A stretch of DNA of 64,000 nucleotides from Criblamydia sequanensis CRIB-18. GTDB taxonomy: Bacteria; Chlamydiota; Chlamydiia; Chlamydiales; Criblamydiaceae. The notes under the pieces are model-generated. The model was given only the letters and a program-made list of their open reading frames with translations, was not told the DNA's origin and did not search any database. A program made the position numbers and the translations under genes. The DNA lies in the NCBI RefSeq assembly GCF_000750955.1, contig NZ_CCEJ010000003.1, positions 372,001 to 436,000 of the forward strand. Direction: 5' to 3'. This document shows positions 1 through 7,806 of the stretch, in pieces; the first letter of the stretch is position 1, and every line of letters begins with the position of its first letter.

Positions 1-4
1 AAAA

Positions 5-1582
5 TCATCTTCGTTTTAAAGCAAAGTCATTTAAGTAACTTTCCTCTAAGTCTGCATAATGCTTTATTAAAGCATGATAGGCTTCCGGGTTTTTCGGCAC
101 AATTTTTTCCTCTTGGCCATTTTCAAAAAAGTTTGCGAGAAGGGATTTAAAAGTAAGTTTTGCATTCAAAGAAAAATAAGCATAGGCTGCCCTTAAACAA
201 GCGCCAAGGCAGGCGCTATTTGAAACTTTTCTTTCAATAACACTCGCATTAAAAACATCTGCCATAATTTGAAGAAGCACCTTATTTTTAGAGGCTCCCC
301 CTGTCGCATAAATTAGAGTCGGCGCTTTCCCCATCCAAGCAGAATGAACTTTCATTGAAAGCATCTCTGCTTCAAGAAGCGCTCGACAGTTGCCCGGAAC
401 ATCTTCTTCATTTAGATGAAAACGATGGACTCCTGCTTCTAAAACTTTTGGGACAATCTCTGTTTCAAAAAAGGGAAGCAAGAGTTTACCGTCATTTCCA
501 GGTTTTGCTTTCAAAACCTCATTTTCAAAAGATTTTAAATCGAGGGAGTAAAGCGATCTCATTTTTTCAATGGCAAGAGCCCCGTTTTTAAAGCAGTTTA
601 GGGTCATAAAATGGCCATCAGGACTTCTGAAGACATGGCCTTCTCCTTTTTCATCAAAGCGAAAAGTGTCCATATGTCCAAAGTAGGTAAAACTTGTCCC
701 TAAACTTATGGCGGAAACATTAGATTCCGCGATTCCAAGGCCTAGTAAAGAATCGGGGTTATCTCCCGACCAGATGATAGCTAATGCTTTTGGATTTAAA
801 CCATATTTGATCGTAAAATAAGGGCTGACTTCGCCAATAATTCTCCAAGAAGGAGAAAGAGGAGGCAATTTTTCTAAAAGATGGTCTGCTGTGGCCTCTA
901 AAAAAGGCTTAGACCAAGCGCCCTTTTCAATCGACATTAAATTCATTCCTGAACCATCGGCGGTATCAATCGGACTTATAGATCCTGATAAAATCGAGCT
1001 CATGAAACCGCTAATAAGGGATATTAAACCTGTGTTTTTGTAGGATGCCGGCTCTTCTTTAAAAAATTTTCTAATCTGCGGCCCGGTAAATCTTTCAAAT
1101 AGGGAAGAGCCGGTTTCTTTTAAGGCAAAGAGGCTTCCTCCCACGGCTTTTTCAATTTCAAGACATTCCTGACTTGTGCTGGCATCCATCCAAATAGGTG
1201 AGAGGTCTTTTGAAAACCCATTTTCAAAATTTTCCTTTAACGACTTGTTTGGATTTAAGTTTTTAAAAGCGGATTTTCCTCTTTCATTGAGGTAAACCGA
1301 GCCGTGCTGCTGCGCTGAACCTGAGACTGCTGAGATTAAAGTTAAGTCGAGACCTTTTCTTATCATACGTTCAAAGGCCATATCCAGGGCTTCAGCAAAA
1401 AGTAAAGAAGGGGTCGTTTTTGATAAGCCGTCATGGAGGACTCCATGTTTAGTCTGATAATGAGGCAAATCAGAATCATAATGAACCGAATCTTCGTAAA
1501 TTATTTTTTTGTTTTGATAGTCGATAATTGTGGTTTTCAAACTTTGCGTTCCGCAATCGAATCCTAAAAATAACGCGTCCAT
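5..1582 (-). CDS. FGGY-family xylulokinase, eukaryotic XYLB-like
   Basis: Probably phosphorylates D-xylulose to xylulose 5-phosphate, feeding the pentose phosphate pathway in the cytoplasm. Full length (525 aa; human XYLB is 536). The N-terminal sugar-kinase motif FLGFDCGTQSLK is at residues 5-16, GSAQQHGSVYL at 88-98, DGSGMNLMSI at about 209-218, and the ATP/catalytic segment SGDNPDSLLGLG at 272-283. C-terminal motifs include ATGGASKNK and SACLGACLRAA. The QQHGSVY, GDNPxSL and DGSGMNL motifs match animal and plant xylulokinase better than the bacterial XylB I know, which has a GQMHG motif. AAGG lies just upstream of the ATG. No pentose transporter or isomerase is adjacent. Substrate is inferred from motif similarity; another ketose is possible. 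Confidence 0.85.
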   Translation of the reverse strand: MDALFLGFDCGTQSLKTTIIDYQNKKIIYEDSVHYDSDLPHYQTKHGVLHDGLSKTTPSLLFAEALDMAFERMIRKGLDLTLISAVSGSAQQHGSVYLNERGKSAFKNLNPNKSLKENFENGFSKDLSPIWMDASTSQECLEIEKAVGGSLFALKETGSSLFERFTGPQIRKFFKEEPASYKNTGLISLISGFMSSILSGSISPIDTADGSGMNLMSIEKGAWSKPFLEATADHLLEKLPPLSPSWRIIGEVSPYFTIKYGLNPKALAIIWSGDNPDSLLGLGIAESNVSAISLGTSFTYFGHMDTFRFDEKGEGHVFRSPDGHFMTLNCFKNGALAIEKMRSLYSLDLKSFENEVLKAKPGNDGKLLLPFFETEIVPKVLEAGVHRFHLNEEDVPGNCRALLEAEMLSMKVHSAWMGKAPTLIYATGGASKNKVLLQIMADVFNASVIERKVSNSACLGACLRAAYAYFSLNAKLTFKSLLANFFENGQEEKIVPKNPEAYHALIKHYADLEESYLNDFALKRR

Positions 1583-1906
1583 TACCTTGATCTTGGGTTC
1601 ATTTTGATTAAATTGACAGAGTATGGTTTTTTTTCAGAAAAAAGGGGAGGATTTCGTGAAATTTTTCTTGAGAATTAACGATGAAAGGACTAAGTTATTA
1701 CTATTGACCTAAACTTTGTATTTATTTTCAGCAATTCTGTAAATTTTCTTGCGATCTTCACGCTTTTTTTCTTGAGAATGTATATGAAGCCGTTCTCACC
1801 TGAAAAAAATCGCGAAATTCATCAAGAAATCTTCCAAAATCAAAGAAGATAAACCCCAAAGCTCTGGGTAGTTCATATTAAGAGCTCGCAATTTTTAAGG
1901 AAAGCT
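1583..1906. other. intergenic region between divergent genes
   Basis: A 324-bp AT-rich gap between two divergent genes, so it must hold both promoters, but I see no convincing -35/-10 pair. One small feature stands out: a near-perfect Shine-Dalgarno (GGGGAGG, about 1644-1650) precedes a GTG at 1656 that opens an 18-codon frame ending at 1712. It could be a leader peptide or chance. Confidence 0.4.
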
Positions 1907-2710
1907 ATGCCAAATTTTCAAAATTCTTCTCAAGGCAACATTTTAGAAATTCTCGCCACGATCCTTGAAATCCAAGAACTTGACATGCAAATGATTCAGT
2001 TGATGCGATTAAAAAAGGAACGTCAACGAGAACTTGAAAATATCAATGCGATTAAAGGTGATTTGACTCATCAAGTTAAAGCGAAAGAAGATGAAATTGT
2101 TGAACTTAAAACAATTATCAAGATTAGTGAAGAAGAGTTAGGCGAACTTCAAAATCACATTAAAGATCTTGAGAATAAACAAAGTTCTATCAAAAAAGTT
2201 GATGAATTCAACGCTTTAAGCCATGAAATGGCCGCCTCAGATAAACAGCGCACTTTAAAAGAACAATCTCTCAGCGATCTATACGACAAATTAACGAATG
2301 AAGAAGATCACCTTAAAAATTTTAGAGAAAGCTTGGAATCCACGACTGAAAGCAGCAAAGTATTGGAAAACGAGATTTTTGAGCGCATTTCTGCTATAAA
2401 TAAAGAAGGGAAGGTGATTAAGGAGCAGCGAGATGAACTCGTTAAGCAAGCCGATCCAGAAGTTTTCCGTATTTATGAGCGTCTTTTAAATAATAAAAAA
2501 GACCGTGTGATTGTGCCTATCGAAAATAGAACTTGCAGCGGCTGCCATATCCAACTTACCCCTCAAGATGAAAACCTCGTTCGGAAAGCTGAACGCATCA
2601 CTTTCTGCGAACATTGTTCCCGAATTTTATATTGGGCTGAAACTAACGAAGCTGACGCGCAAGTTGGAACAAGAGTTAGAAGAAGGCGTACCACCAAACA
2701 AACTGCTTAA
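1907..2710 (+). CDS. coiled-coil protein with C-terminal C4 zinc ribbon (CT398-like)
   Basis: 267 aa. Residues about 20-190 are a charged heptad-rich coiled coil. The C-terminus carries two CxxC pairs (CSGC and CEHC, about residues 210-240), the C4-type zinc-ribbon arrangement. This architecture matches the conserved chlamydial protein CT398 and the wider COG1579 family. From family knowledge CT398 has been linked to sigma-54 and secretion components, but nothing here proves that role. The basic tail ends in RVRRRRTTKQTA, so nucleic-acid contact is possible. It ends 10 bp before the RNase P RNA, so both may be on one transcript. Confidence 0.85.
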   Translation: MPNFQNSSQGNILEILATILEIQELDMQMIQLMRLKKERQRELENINAIKGDLTHQVKAKEDEIVELKTIIKISEEELGELQNHIKDLENKQSSIKKVDEFNALSHEMAASDKQRTLKEQSLSDLYDKLTNEEDHLKNFRESLESTTESSKVLENEIFERISAINKEGKVIKEQRDELVKQADPEVFRIYERLLNNKKDRVIVPIENRTCSGCHIQLTPQDENLVRKAERITFCEHCSRILYWAETNEADAQVGTRVRRRRTTKQTA

Positions 2711-2720
2711 AAACCATTTT

Positions 2721-3096
2721 CCTGGGAAGAGGCGCAAATTGCTCTTTCTAACTTGTTAGAAGGGGAGGAAAGTCTGGACTCCATAGGAGAGGATACCAGC
2801 GAAAGGCTGGGGGCCGTAAGGCTACGGAAAGTGCAACAGAAAGTATTCCGCGGCTTATCTTCCTTCGGGGAGATAGACCGACAGGGTGAAATGTCTGTTT
2901 TAGGAACAGACCCCATCCGGAGTAATCCGGATGAAGCGGCAAACCCTATCCGGAGTAAGTCAAAGTCAGGTAATGAGTGCTTCCGCTCTACCTGTAGTAA
3001 GACGCTTGAGGGCCTTGGCGACAAGGCTCCTAGATGAATAATTTGCCGTCAAAGTTTTACTTTGATGAACAGAATCCGGCTTACTCTCTTCCCAGG
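2721..3096 (+). ncRNA. rnpB: RNase P RNA
   Basis: The catalytic RNA that trims tRNA 5' ends. The closing P1 helix is visible: CCTGGGAAGAG at 2721-2731 pairs with CTCTTCCCAGG at 3086-3096. Conserved core blocks follow in order: GAGGAAAGTCTGGACTCC (about 2764), AACAGAAAG (about 2835), the CAGGGTGAAA block (about 2882), then AGATGAATAA (about 3032) and ACAGAATCCGGCTTA near the 3' end. These are the universally conserved bacterial RNase P blocks in the right order and spacing. No other RNA family fits. A T-run follows at 3097-3101. Confidence 0.96.
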
Positions 3097-3166
3097 TTTT
3101 TCTTACAGATTCTTGCCATAAAATAATAAAATAATTTTTTTTGATTTTTTCCTGATATCGACATCG

Positions 3167-3982
3167 ATGAACGATTTTCCACAAATTAATTCTTCCCTCC
3201 CATGGGTAGATATGCCCGGTATGGGGGCTACGAATCCTAGGATACCTAAGGAAATTTTGGCATTAATCTTTGATTTTTTGCCTACACAACAAGCACTGGG
3301 AACTTGCCGCTTGGTTTCTAGAGAGTGGAGAGCCTCTTATCCGGAAGAAACCATAAAACTTCGTTATCGCTTATCCATAGCGTTCATGAAAACTGAAAGC
3401 TTCCTTCATTCTTCTAAAGAAGTCGCCTTTACCTTGAACTATCTTTTGCGCATCAAAGATTTTGAGAAAGTTGCTTTCCTCTTTAAGGAATTGGAAGAGT
3501 CATTCTCAAACAATATGAGTTGCGATAGAGACCTATTTCTATCCCTTTTAAAGTTTGCAGCTGAAAATGATTGTTTTTCGCTTATTCTTTGGATGCGATT
3601 AACTCCTGCGTATCTACAATACTTAAAAGAAAACGAAGGGAAGGTTTATTCTATTTTTATTAAAAATATAAAACCTAATCTAGAACTTATAAAAAGTTAT
3701 TTACACGCTTTGGGCGAGAGCGAAAAAAAGATCTTTTTTAATCATTTACAGAATATGCATCAAATGAGCTTTAAGAGTGTTTATTTTGACCCTGAGTACA
3801 CAATTGACAATAGTTGGAACTATCGCCTTTCTCTTATGTACCGTTTAGACTCTCTTAAAAAAATACCCCCTCAAACTCAAGATATTTCTACAAGCTTGTT
3901 TTCATTTATAAGTGAACACTACCCCGATCACGAAGAACTGCTAAAAGAGTGGGTTCACTCCACCGGCTTGCCTAGTCTCTAG
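3167..3982 (+). CDS. F-box domain protein, no WD40 repeats
   Basis: 271 aa. Residues about 24-58 match an F-box: IPKEILALIFDFL, then CRLVSREWRASY. In eukaryotes this roughly 40-residue motif binds Skp1 and recruits substrates to SCF ubiquitin ligases; bacterial intracellular pathogens use such proteins as secreted effectors. The remainder is Leu/Phe/Lys-rich and predicted helical, with no repeats I recognise and no signal peptide or membrane segment. The start is uncertain because no good Shine-Dalgarno precedes the ATG. It stands alone between rnpB and transposon debris, about 55 kb from the F-box/WD40 array. Role as a host-targeted effector is inference. Confidence 0.75.
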   Translation: MNDFPQINSSLPWVDMPGMGATNPRIPKEILALIFDFLPTQQALGTCRLVSREWRASYPEETIKLRYRLSIAFMKTESFLHSSKEVAFTLNYLLRIKDFEKVAFLFKELEESFSNNMSCDRDLFLSLLKFAAENDCFSLILWMRLTPAYLQYLKENEGKVYSIFIKNIKPNLELIKSYLHALGESEKKIFFNHLQNMHQMSFKSVYFDPEYTIDNSWNYRLSLMYRLDSLKKIPPQTQDISTSLFSFISEHYPDHEELLKEWVHSTGLPSL

Positions 3983-4260
3983 TCAATTTCTTAAATTAAT
4001 TCACTTTCACATAGTGTTGTTTACTTCAATATTAGCCTTCTAAAATAGCTGGGGCATCTTTTTTCCTAAATTTTCACACACCGGACTAACGAAGCTACCT
4101 TCATGCTTCTAAGAGGCGTATAATAGAAACAGTTTTCGAGCATTTGTGAGTAAAATGCCTCAAAATATAAAAGCGCGTACGGAAAAGAGGTTTGCAAGCA
4201 AAGCAATATTGCTATTTTAACCTTCTTAATAAGGCGTTGTTTTCCGATCGATTAGTCATT
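3983..4260. other. gene-free stretch, nothing recognised
   Basis: No open frame with a plausible start, no hairpin terminator and no RNA family I recognise. It directly precedes a stem-loop repeat and a transposase remnant, so it may be eroded mobile-element sequence. Confidence 0.4.
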
Positions 4261-4399
4261 TGAGGATTCATTTTAAAATTGCATCTCGCTATTTTTCCTG
4301 ACTCGCCCAACTCTTGAGTTTGGCTTAAGTCATGAAAATTAAGCATCTACAACTTTAAAATGAATCCTCAGGCGAGATTAGGAGCAATCAGGGGTTTAA
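4261..4399 (+). repeat. stem-loop repeat, copy A
   Basis: A perfect 17-bp inverted repeat, TGAGGATTCATTTTAAA (4261-4277) against TTTAAAATGAATCCTCA (4354-4370), encloses 76 nt containing a smaller hairpin (GCCcAACTC...GAGTTtGGC). It is followed by GATTAGGAGCAATCAGGGG (from 4376) and TTTAA. A second element at 44396-44539 has the same layout: a long perfect stem with different sequence, a 75-nt loop, and the same 3' GATTAGG...GCAATCA...GGGTTTAA flank. The shared flank plus unrelated but perfectly paired arms suggests a structured mobile or recombination element rather than a terminator. Confidence 0.6.
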
Positions 4400-4439
4400 G
4401 TTGCTCTAAGGGATGAAGTCGATAAAAAAGTCGCTTCAC

Positions 4440-4592
4440 CCTTATTCTTAAGTCGTCAGATTGATTTTGCAATGGAAATATTTTTACTTCGCTGCAATTG
4501 ACCGTCTTTGTAAATTAGCCTCAATTCTTCTTCGAGATTGACTGATGTGAAATTTTTGAAGAGCCTCCTGAAGCCTAATCCTTGCGGATGAT
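4440..4592 (+). pseudogene. transposase remnant, IS481-like DDE fragment
   Basis: From 4470 one frame reads QWKYFYFAAIDRLCKLASIL, resembling the '(Y/L)FVAIDRxT(R/K)' stretch around the second catalytic Asp of IS481/rve-type transposases. It hits a stop at 4539, and a frame offset by two bases continues at 4541 as TDVKFLKSLLKPNPCG, matching the following 'A..FL..LL...P' helix of the same family. No full transposase surrounds it. This is a short, frameshifted, non-functional fragment. Family assignment rests on about 39 residues. Confidence 0.5.
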
Positions 4593-4600
4593 TCTATTCG

Positions 4601-5269
4601 TTAGTCAAGATCCTTAGCTTTTAGCGCTTGATAAAACTCTTCTCTTCTTTTCAGGTCTTTTTCAAAAGCGCCTTTTAAAACGTAGGTAATGGTATGGCTA
4701 ACCGCATCCTCAATACCTCTTGCAATCATGCAATAGTGTTTTGCGGCAATGCAGACAGCTACATCTTCAGTTCCGAGTATTTTTTGAAGGGAATCTGAGA
4801 TTTGAGCTCCTAGTCTTTCTTGCATTTGCGGCCTTTGCGCAAAAAACCTGACAATCCTAGGAATTTTTGATAAGCCTATCACTTTATCTTTAGGGATGTA
4901 AGCGACATAAGCATTACCTGAGATGGGAACAAAGTGATGTTCGCAAAAGCTATTAAAGTTAACTTTAATAAAAACAATGTTGCCGTTTTCTGAATTTCGA
5001 AACTCATTGTCGACAAAGCTTAAGGAAGGGAATGTGGTGTCATCAAGCCCTGTAAAAACTTCATTGACATACATTTTAGCGACTCTCTCTGGAGTTCTTG
5101 CAAGAGAAGGATGGTCTAAATCAAGGCCGAGAGCGATCATGATGTCTCGAAACCTTGAGGCGATAAGATCCATTTTTTCTTGTTTGGAAAGCTTGGGGGC
5201 TGTTTTGGATTTAGGGTATGGGAAGCTTGTCTGAATGGCTTCCTCATAGAAAAAATCATCTTCTTTCAT
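4601..5269 (-). CDS. folE: GTP cyclohydrolase I
   Basis: Converts GTP to 7,8-dihydroneopterin triphosphate, the first step of tetrahydrofolate synthesis, in the cytoplasm. 222 aa, normal length. Zinc ligands are visible: C109 and H112 in FCEHHFVP and C180 in KHYCMIARG. The conserved GLSKIPRIV (132-140) and QERL (150-153) motifs are present, as is the RTPERVAKMY motif (59-68). The start overlaps the stop of the upstream methyltransferase by four bases (ATGA), implying translational coupling. No other folate gene is in the window. The N-terminal 30 residues are a non-conserved extension. Confidence 0.95.
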   Translation of the reverse strand: MKEDDFFYEEAIQTSFPYPKSKTAPKLSKQEKMDLIASRFRDIMIALGLDLDHPSLARTPERVAKMYVNEVFTGLDDTTFPSLSFVDNEFRNSENGNIVFIKVNFNSFCEHHFVPISGNAYVAYIPKDKVIGLSKIPRIVRFFAQRPQMQERLGAQISDSLQKILGTEDVAVCIAAKHYCMIARGIEDAVSHTITYVLKGAFEKDLKRREEFYQALKAKDLD

Positions 5270-6054
5270 AGGGACAGGTCCTTCTGTTTAGTTCTTATTT
5301 GATGGTCGCTTGCAGCTTTAAAAGCCGCTATGGCAAAGGCCGCTGCCACATTGATTGAGTTTTTATAACCTTGCAAAGGAATAGTAATAAGGAAATCGGC
5401 CGCCTTTAAAACTTCCTTGGAGCAGCCATACTCTTCATTGCCAAGGGCAAGTGTAAAAGTCTCAGGAAAGATAAATTCCGTAAGAGGAATACCATCAGGG
5501 CTAGTTTCCAGGGCAATTAGAGGCTTTGGGAGTGCTTCTAAACAGGCTTTTTCGCTTGAGATCCAGCTATCCGCTTCCTTGGCTGATTTCTTAACCTTAG
5601 GGTTATCGGTAAAAGGGGTGTTTTCTGAAAAAAAAACCTTTTGGAAACCGATACTTTCCGCAGTCCTAATTACGCTTCCGACATTAAAGGCAGACCGTAA
5701 ATTATCAAGGTACACAAAGAAAGGCAGTTTTTTAAGGGTCGCTGCCTTGTCTCTAGAGGTTACTTGAGGAAGCAGGTGATGCTCTTTTAAAGATTGAAAA
5801 GCAGCCCTCAAGTGAAAGTGATAACGGTCGGAAAGATCTTTTAGATCCATAAGTTCGGTTGTTAAACTTAAAGCCATCCAATCTATTAAAATTTGATAGC
5901 TGTCAAAAAAATGCTTAACAGGTTCTTGGGTTAGCATGGCTTCATAAGCAGACCGAAGCAACTCCGCACATTTTTTATGCTGGCTTTCGGAAGGCAAGGA
6001 TAGAAACTTGCCTTCTTGAAAATGAAGTGTGTCTTTACGAAAGCAATGAGCCAT
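5266..6054 (-). CDS. TrmH/SpoU-family RNA 2'-O-methyltransferase
   Basis: Predicted SAM-dependent 2'-O-ribose methylation of tRNA or rRNA. The three SPOUT motifs occur in order: NLRSAFNVGSVIRTAESIGF (motif 1), LALGNEEYGCSKEVL (motif 2) and IPLQGYKNSINVAAAFAIAAF cut short at IAA here (motif 3, with the conserved N-S-x-N-V-A core). The first about 110 residues form an extra helical N-terminal domain of unknown role. 262 aa. It overlaps folE by four bases and follows the ABC-F gene by 12 bp. The target nucleoside cannot be read from sequence. Confidence 0.87.
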   Translation of the reverse strand: MAHCFRKDTLHFQEGKFLSLPSESQHKKCAELLRSAYEAMLTQEPVKHFFDSYQILIDWMALSLTTELMDLKDLSDRYHFHLRAAFQSLKEHHLLPQVTSRDKAATLKKLPFFVYLDNLRSAFNVGSVIRTAESIGFQKVFFSENTPFTDNPKVKKSAKEADSWISSEKACLEALPKPLIALETSPDGIPLTEFIFPETFTLALGNEEYGCSKEVLKAADFLITIPLQGYKNSINVAAAFAIAAFKAASDHQIRTKQKDLSL

Positions 6055-6066
6055 CCGATCCTAATT

Positions 6067-7674
6067 TTATTTCTTTTTAGCTTTAGCTAGTATCTCATCT
6101 TTCTTCTTTAGATATTCTTCTAGATTTCCGTCAAAAACGTGAATGCCGTCATCTTCAAAAGCAATAATTTTGGTCGCGAAGTCGGCAAGCAAACTTCTAT
6201 CGTGGCTTGCCACAATTGCCGTCCCTTTGTATTCATTTATACCCCAGCCAAGAGCTGAAACAGCTTCGAGGTCGAGGTGGTTATTCGGCTCATCCATAAT
6301 CACAACGTTATGGTTTGTAAGCATCATGGCCGCAATAATAAGCCTTGCAGTTTCGCCCCCGGATAAGGTCTTAATCTTTTTAAAAGCATCATCTCCGCCA
6401 AAAAGAACTTTTCCCATAACACTTCTGATGTCTTGATCGTAAGCGTCCGGTTTTTTTTGCTTTAACCAATCAAAGGCGTTGACGCCTTCTTGTTTAATTA
6501 AAATGTCGCTATGGTTTTGGGGGAAGTAACAGATTTCCGATTGGTGGCCAAGCTCAACTTTTCCTTGATCGGCTTCAATTGCGCCGGCTAAAAGCTTAAG
6601 GAGCGTTGTTTTTCCACGGCCGTTATTCCCGATGACCCCGATTTTATCGCCTCTATGAATCTCAAGGGAGAAATTCTTGATGACCTTTTTATCCTCGTAG
6701 GATTTTCCTAGACCTTGCGCTTTTAAAACGATTTGTCCGGGTTGCTTTTCAGGGGTTTGAAAACGGATGTAAGGTCTTTGAATGTTACTTGTCTTTGTTT
6801 CCTGAGGCTTTAATCTATCTATCTCGCGAATTCTTGATTGAACCTGGCTTGCGCGTGTTCCGGCAGCAAACCTGGCGACAAACTCTTTTAACTGAGCGAT
6901 TTTCTTCTCTTTTGATTTAGCGTCTTGGGCTGCACGATCACGAACGGCGGTTTTTGCTACCACCATATCATCGTAGTTGCCGGGGTATAGAATAATCGTC
7001 TCGTAATCGATATCGGCAATGTGGGTGGTTACCGAATTTAAAAAATGGCGGTCGTGGCTTGTGACAACAAGTGCTCCGGTATAATTAAATAAAAAGGTCT
7101 CGAGCCATCCGATGGATTCCATATCCAAGTGGTTTGTCGGCTCATCAAGAAGGAGGGCTTGCGGGTGTCCAAAAAGAGCTTGGCATAAAAGAACCCTAAA
7201 TTGAGTGTCGGTAGGTATTTCATGCATTTTCATTTCGAAGTATTCAGTCTTTACCCCCATACCGCTAAGAAGAACTTCAGCTTCTGACTCGGCAGAATAC
7301 CCATCTTCTTCCGCGATAATGCCTTCTAACTCCCCAAGCCTCATGCCGACTTCATCGGTCATTTCTACATCATAAAGGGCGTCGCGCTCTTTGAGCGTAT
7401 TCCAAAGTTTTCTATTTCCCATAATGACAACATCGAGCACCCGGTCTTGTTCATAGTCTTTGATGTTTTGCTTTAGGATGCCGACCCTTGATGGCAAGGT
7501 GATGTTGCCGCTTGTCGCTTCTTCCTCTCCCATAATGATTCGCATTAAGGTCGTTTTTCCTGATCCGTTAGGACCGGTTAAACCGTAGCGGTTTCCTTCA
7601 GTAAATGAAATGGAAGCATCTTCAAAAAGGGTACGCGGGCCGTAGCGCTTGGAGATTTTATCAAGGACGATCAT
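6067..7674 (-). CDS. ABC-F family ATPase, YbiT-like
   Basis: A soluble twin-ATPase that, by family, works on the ribosome rather than in transport. 535 aa with two nucleotide-binding domains: Walker A GPNGSGKTT (about residue 35) and GNNGRGKTT (about 350), Walker B LLLDEPTNHLD and VIMDEPNNHLD, and a linker with TRASQVQSRIREID between them. Only the second domain has a canonical LSGGE signature; the first reads IPTDTQFRVLLCQAL, as in YbiT relatives. No membrane segments. The position next to xerC matches C. trachomatis (yjjK/CT348 by memory). Confidence 0.92.
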   Translation of the reverse strand: MIVLDKISKRYGPRTLFEDASISFTEGNRYGLTGPNGSGKTTLMRIIMGEEEATSGNITLPSRVGILKQNIKDYEQDRVLDVVIMGNRKLWNTLKERDALYDVEMTDEVGMRLGELEGIIAEEDGYSAESEAEVLLSGMGVKTEYFEMKMHEIPTDTQFRVLLCQALFGHPQALLLDEPTNHLDMESIGWLETFLFNYTGALVVTSHDRHFLNSVTTHIADIDYETIILYPGNYDDMVVAKTAVRDRAAQDAKSKEKKIAQLKEFVARFAAGTRASQVQSRIREIDRLKPQETKTSNIQRPYIRFQTPEKQPGQIVLKAQGLGKSYEDKKVIKNFSLEIHRGDKIGVIGNNGRGKTTLLKLLAGAIEADQGKVELGHQSEICYFPQNHSDILIKQEGVNAFDWLKQKKPDAYDQDIRSVMGKVLFGGDDAFKKIKTLSGGETARLIIAAMMLTNHNVVIMDEPNNHLDLEAVSALGWGINEYKGTAIVASHDRSLLADFATKIIAFEDDGIHVFDGNLEEYLKKKDEILAKAKKK

Positions 7675-7743
7675 ATTTTTACCAATTTTGGGGTGAAAAA
7701 CGGAGAGTATACCATAAGGTAAATCAAAAATTCAAGTTAGTAG

Positions 7744-7765
7744 AATAGACTTCTTTCGAAATTCC
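7744..7765. repeat. dispersed 22-bp motif, copy 1
   Basis: AATAGACTTCTTTCGAAATTCC. A 20-of-22 match (AATAGGCTTCTTTCAAAATTCC) lies at 43924-43945 beside the IS982 remnant, and the core CTTCTTTCGAAA recurs at about 62426. This suggests an insertion-sequence end or a common intergenic repeat. Confidence 0.5.
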
Positions 7766-7806
7766 ATTCCACCGGGAGCGATAAAATAATTATTTTAAAA
7801 AACAGG

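Noticed and set aside
1656-1712. 18-codon leader peptide with strong Shine-Dalgarno
   Set aside because: No attenuator-like hairpin follows and it is about 195 bp from the next gene; noted in the gap entry only.
2721-3096. Missing GGU motif in the RNase P RNA P15 loop, as suggested for some Chlamydiae
   Set aside because: CAGGTAATGAG could be read either as stem or as the GGU loop; without a folded alignment I cannot say it is absent.
2707-3184. Several open frames of 64-105 codons on both strands
   Set aside because: They lie over the RNase P RNA gene, whose conserved blocks and P1 helix explain the sequence.
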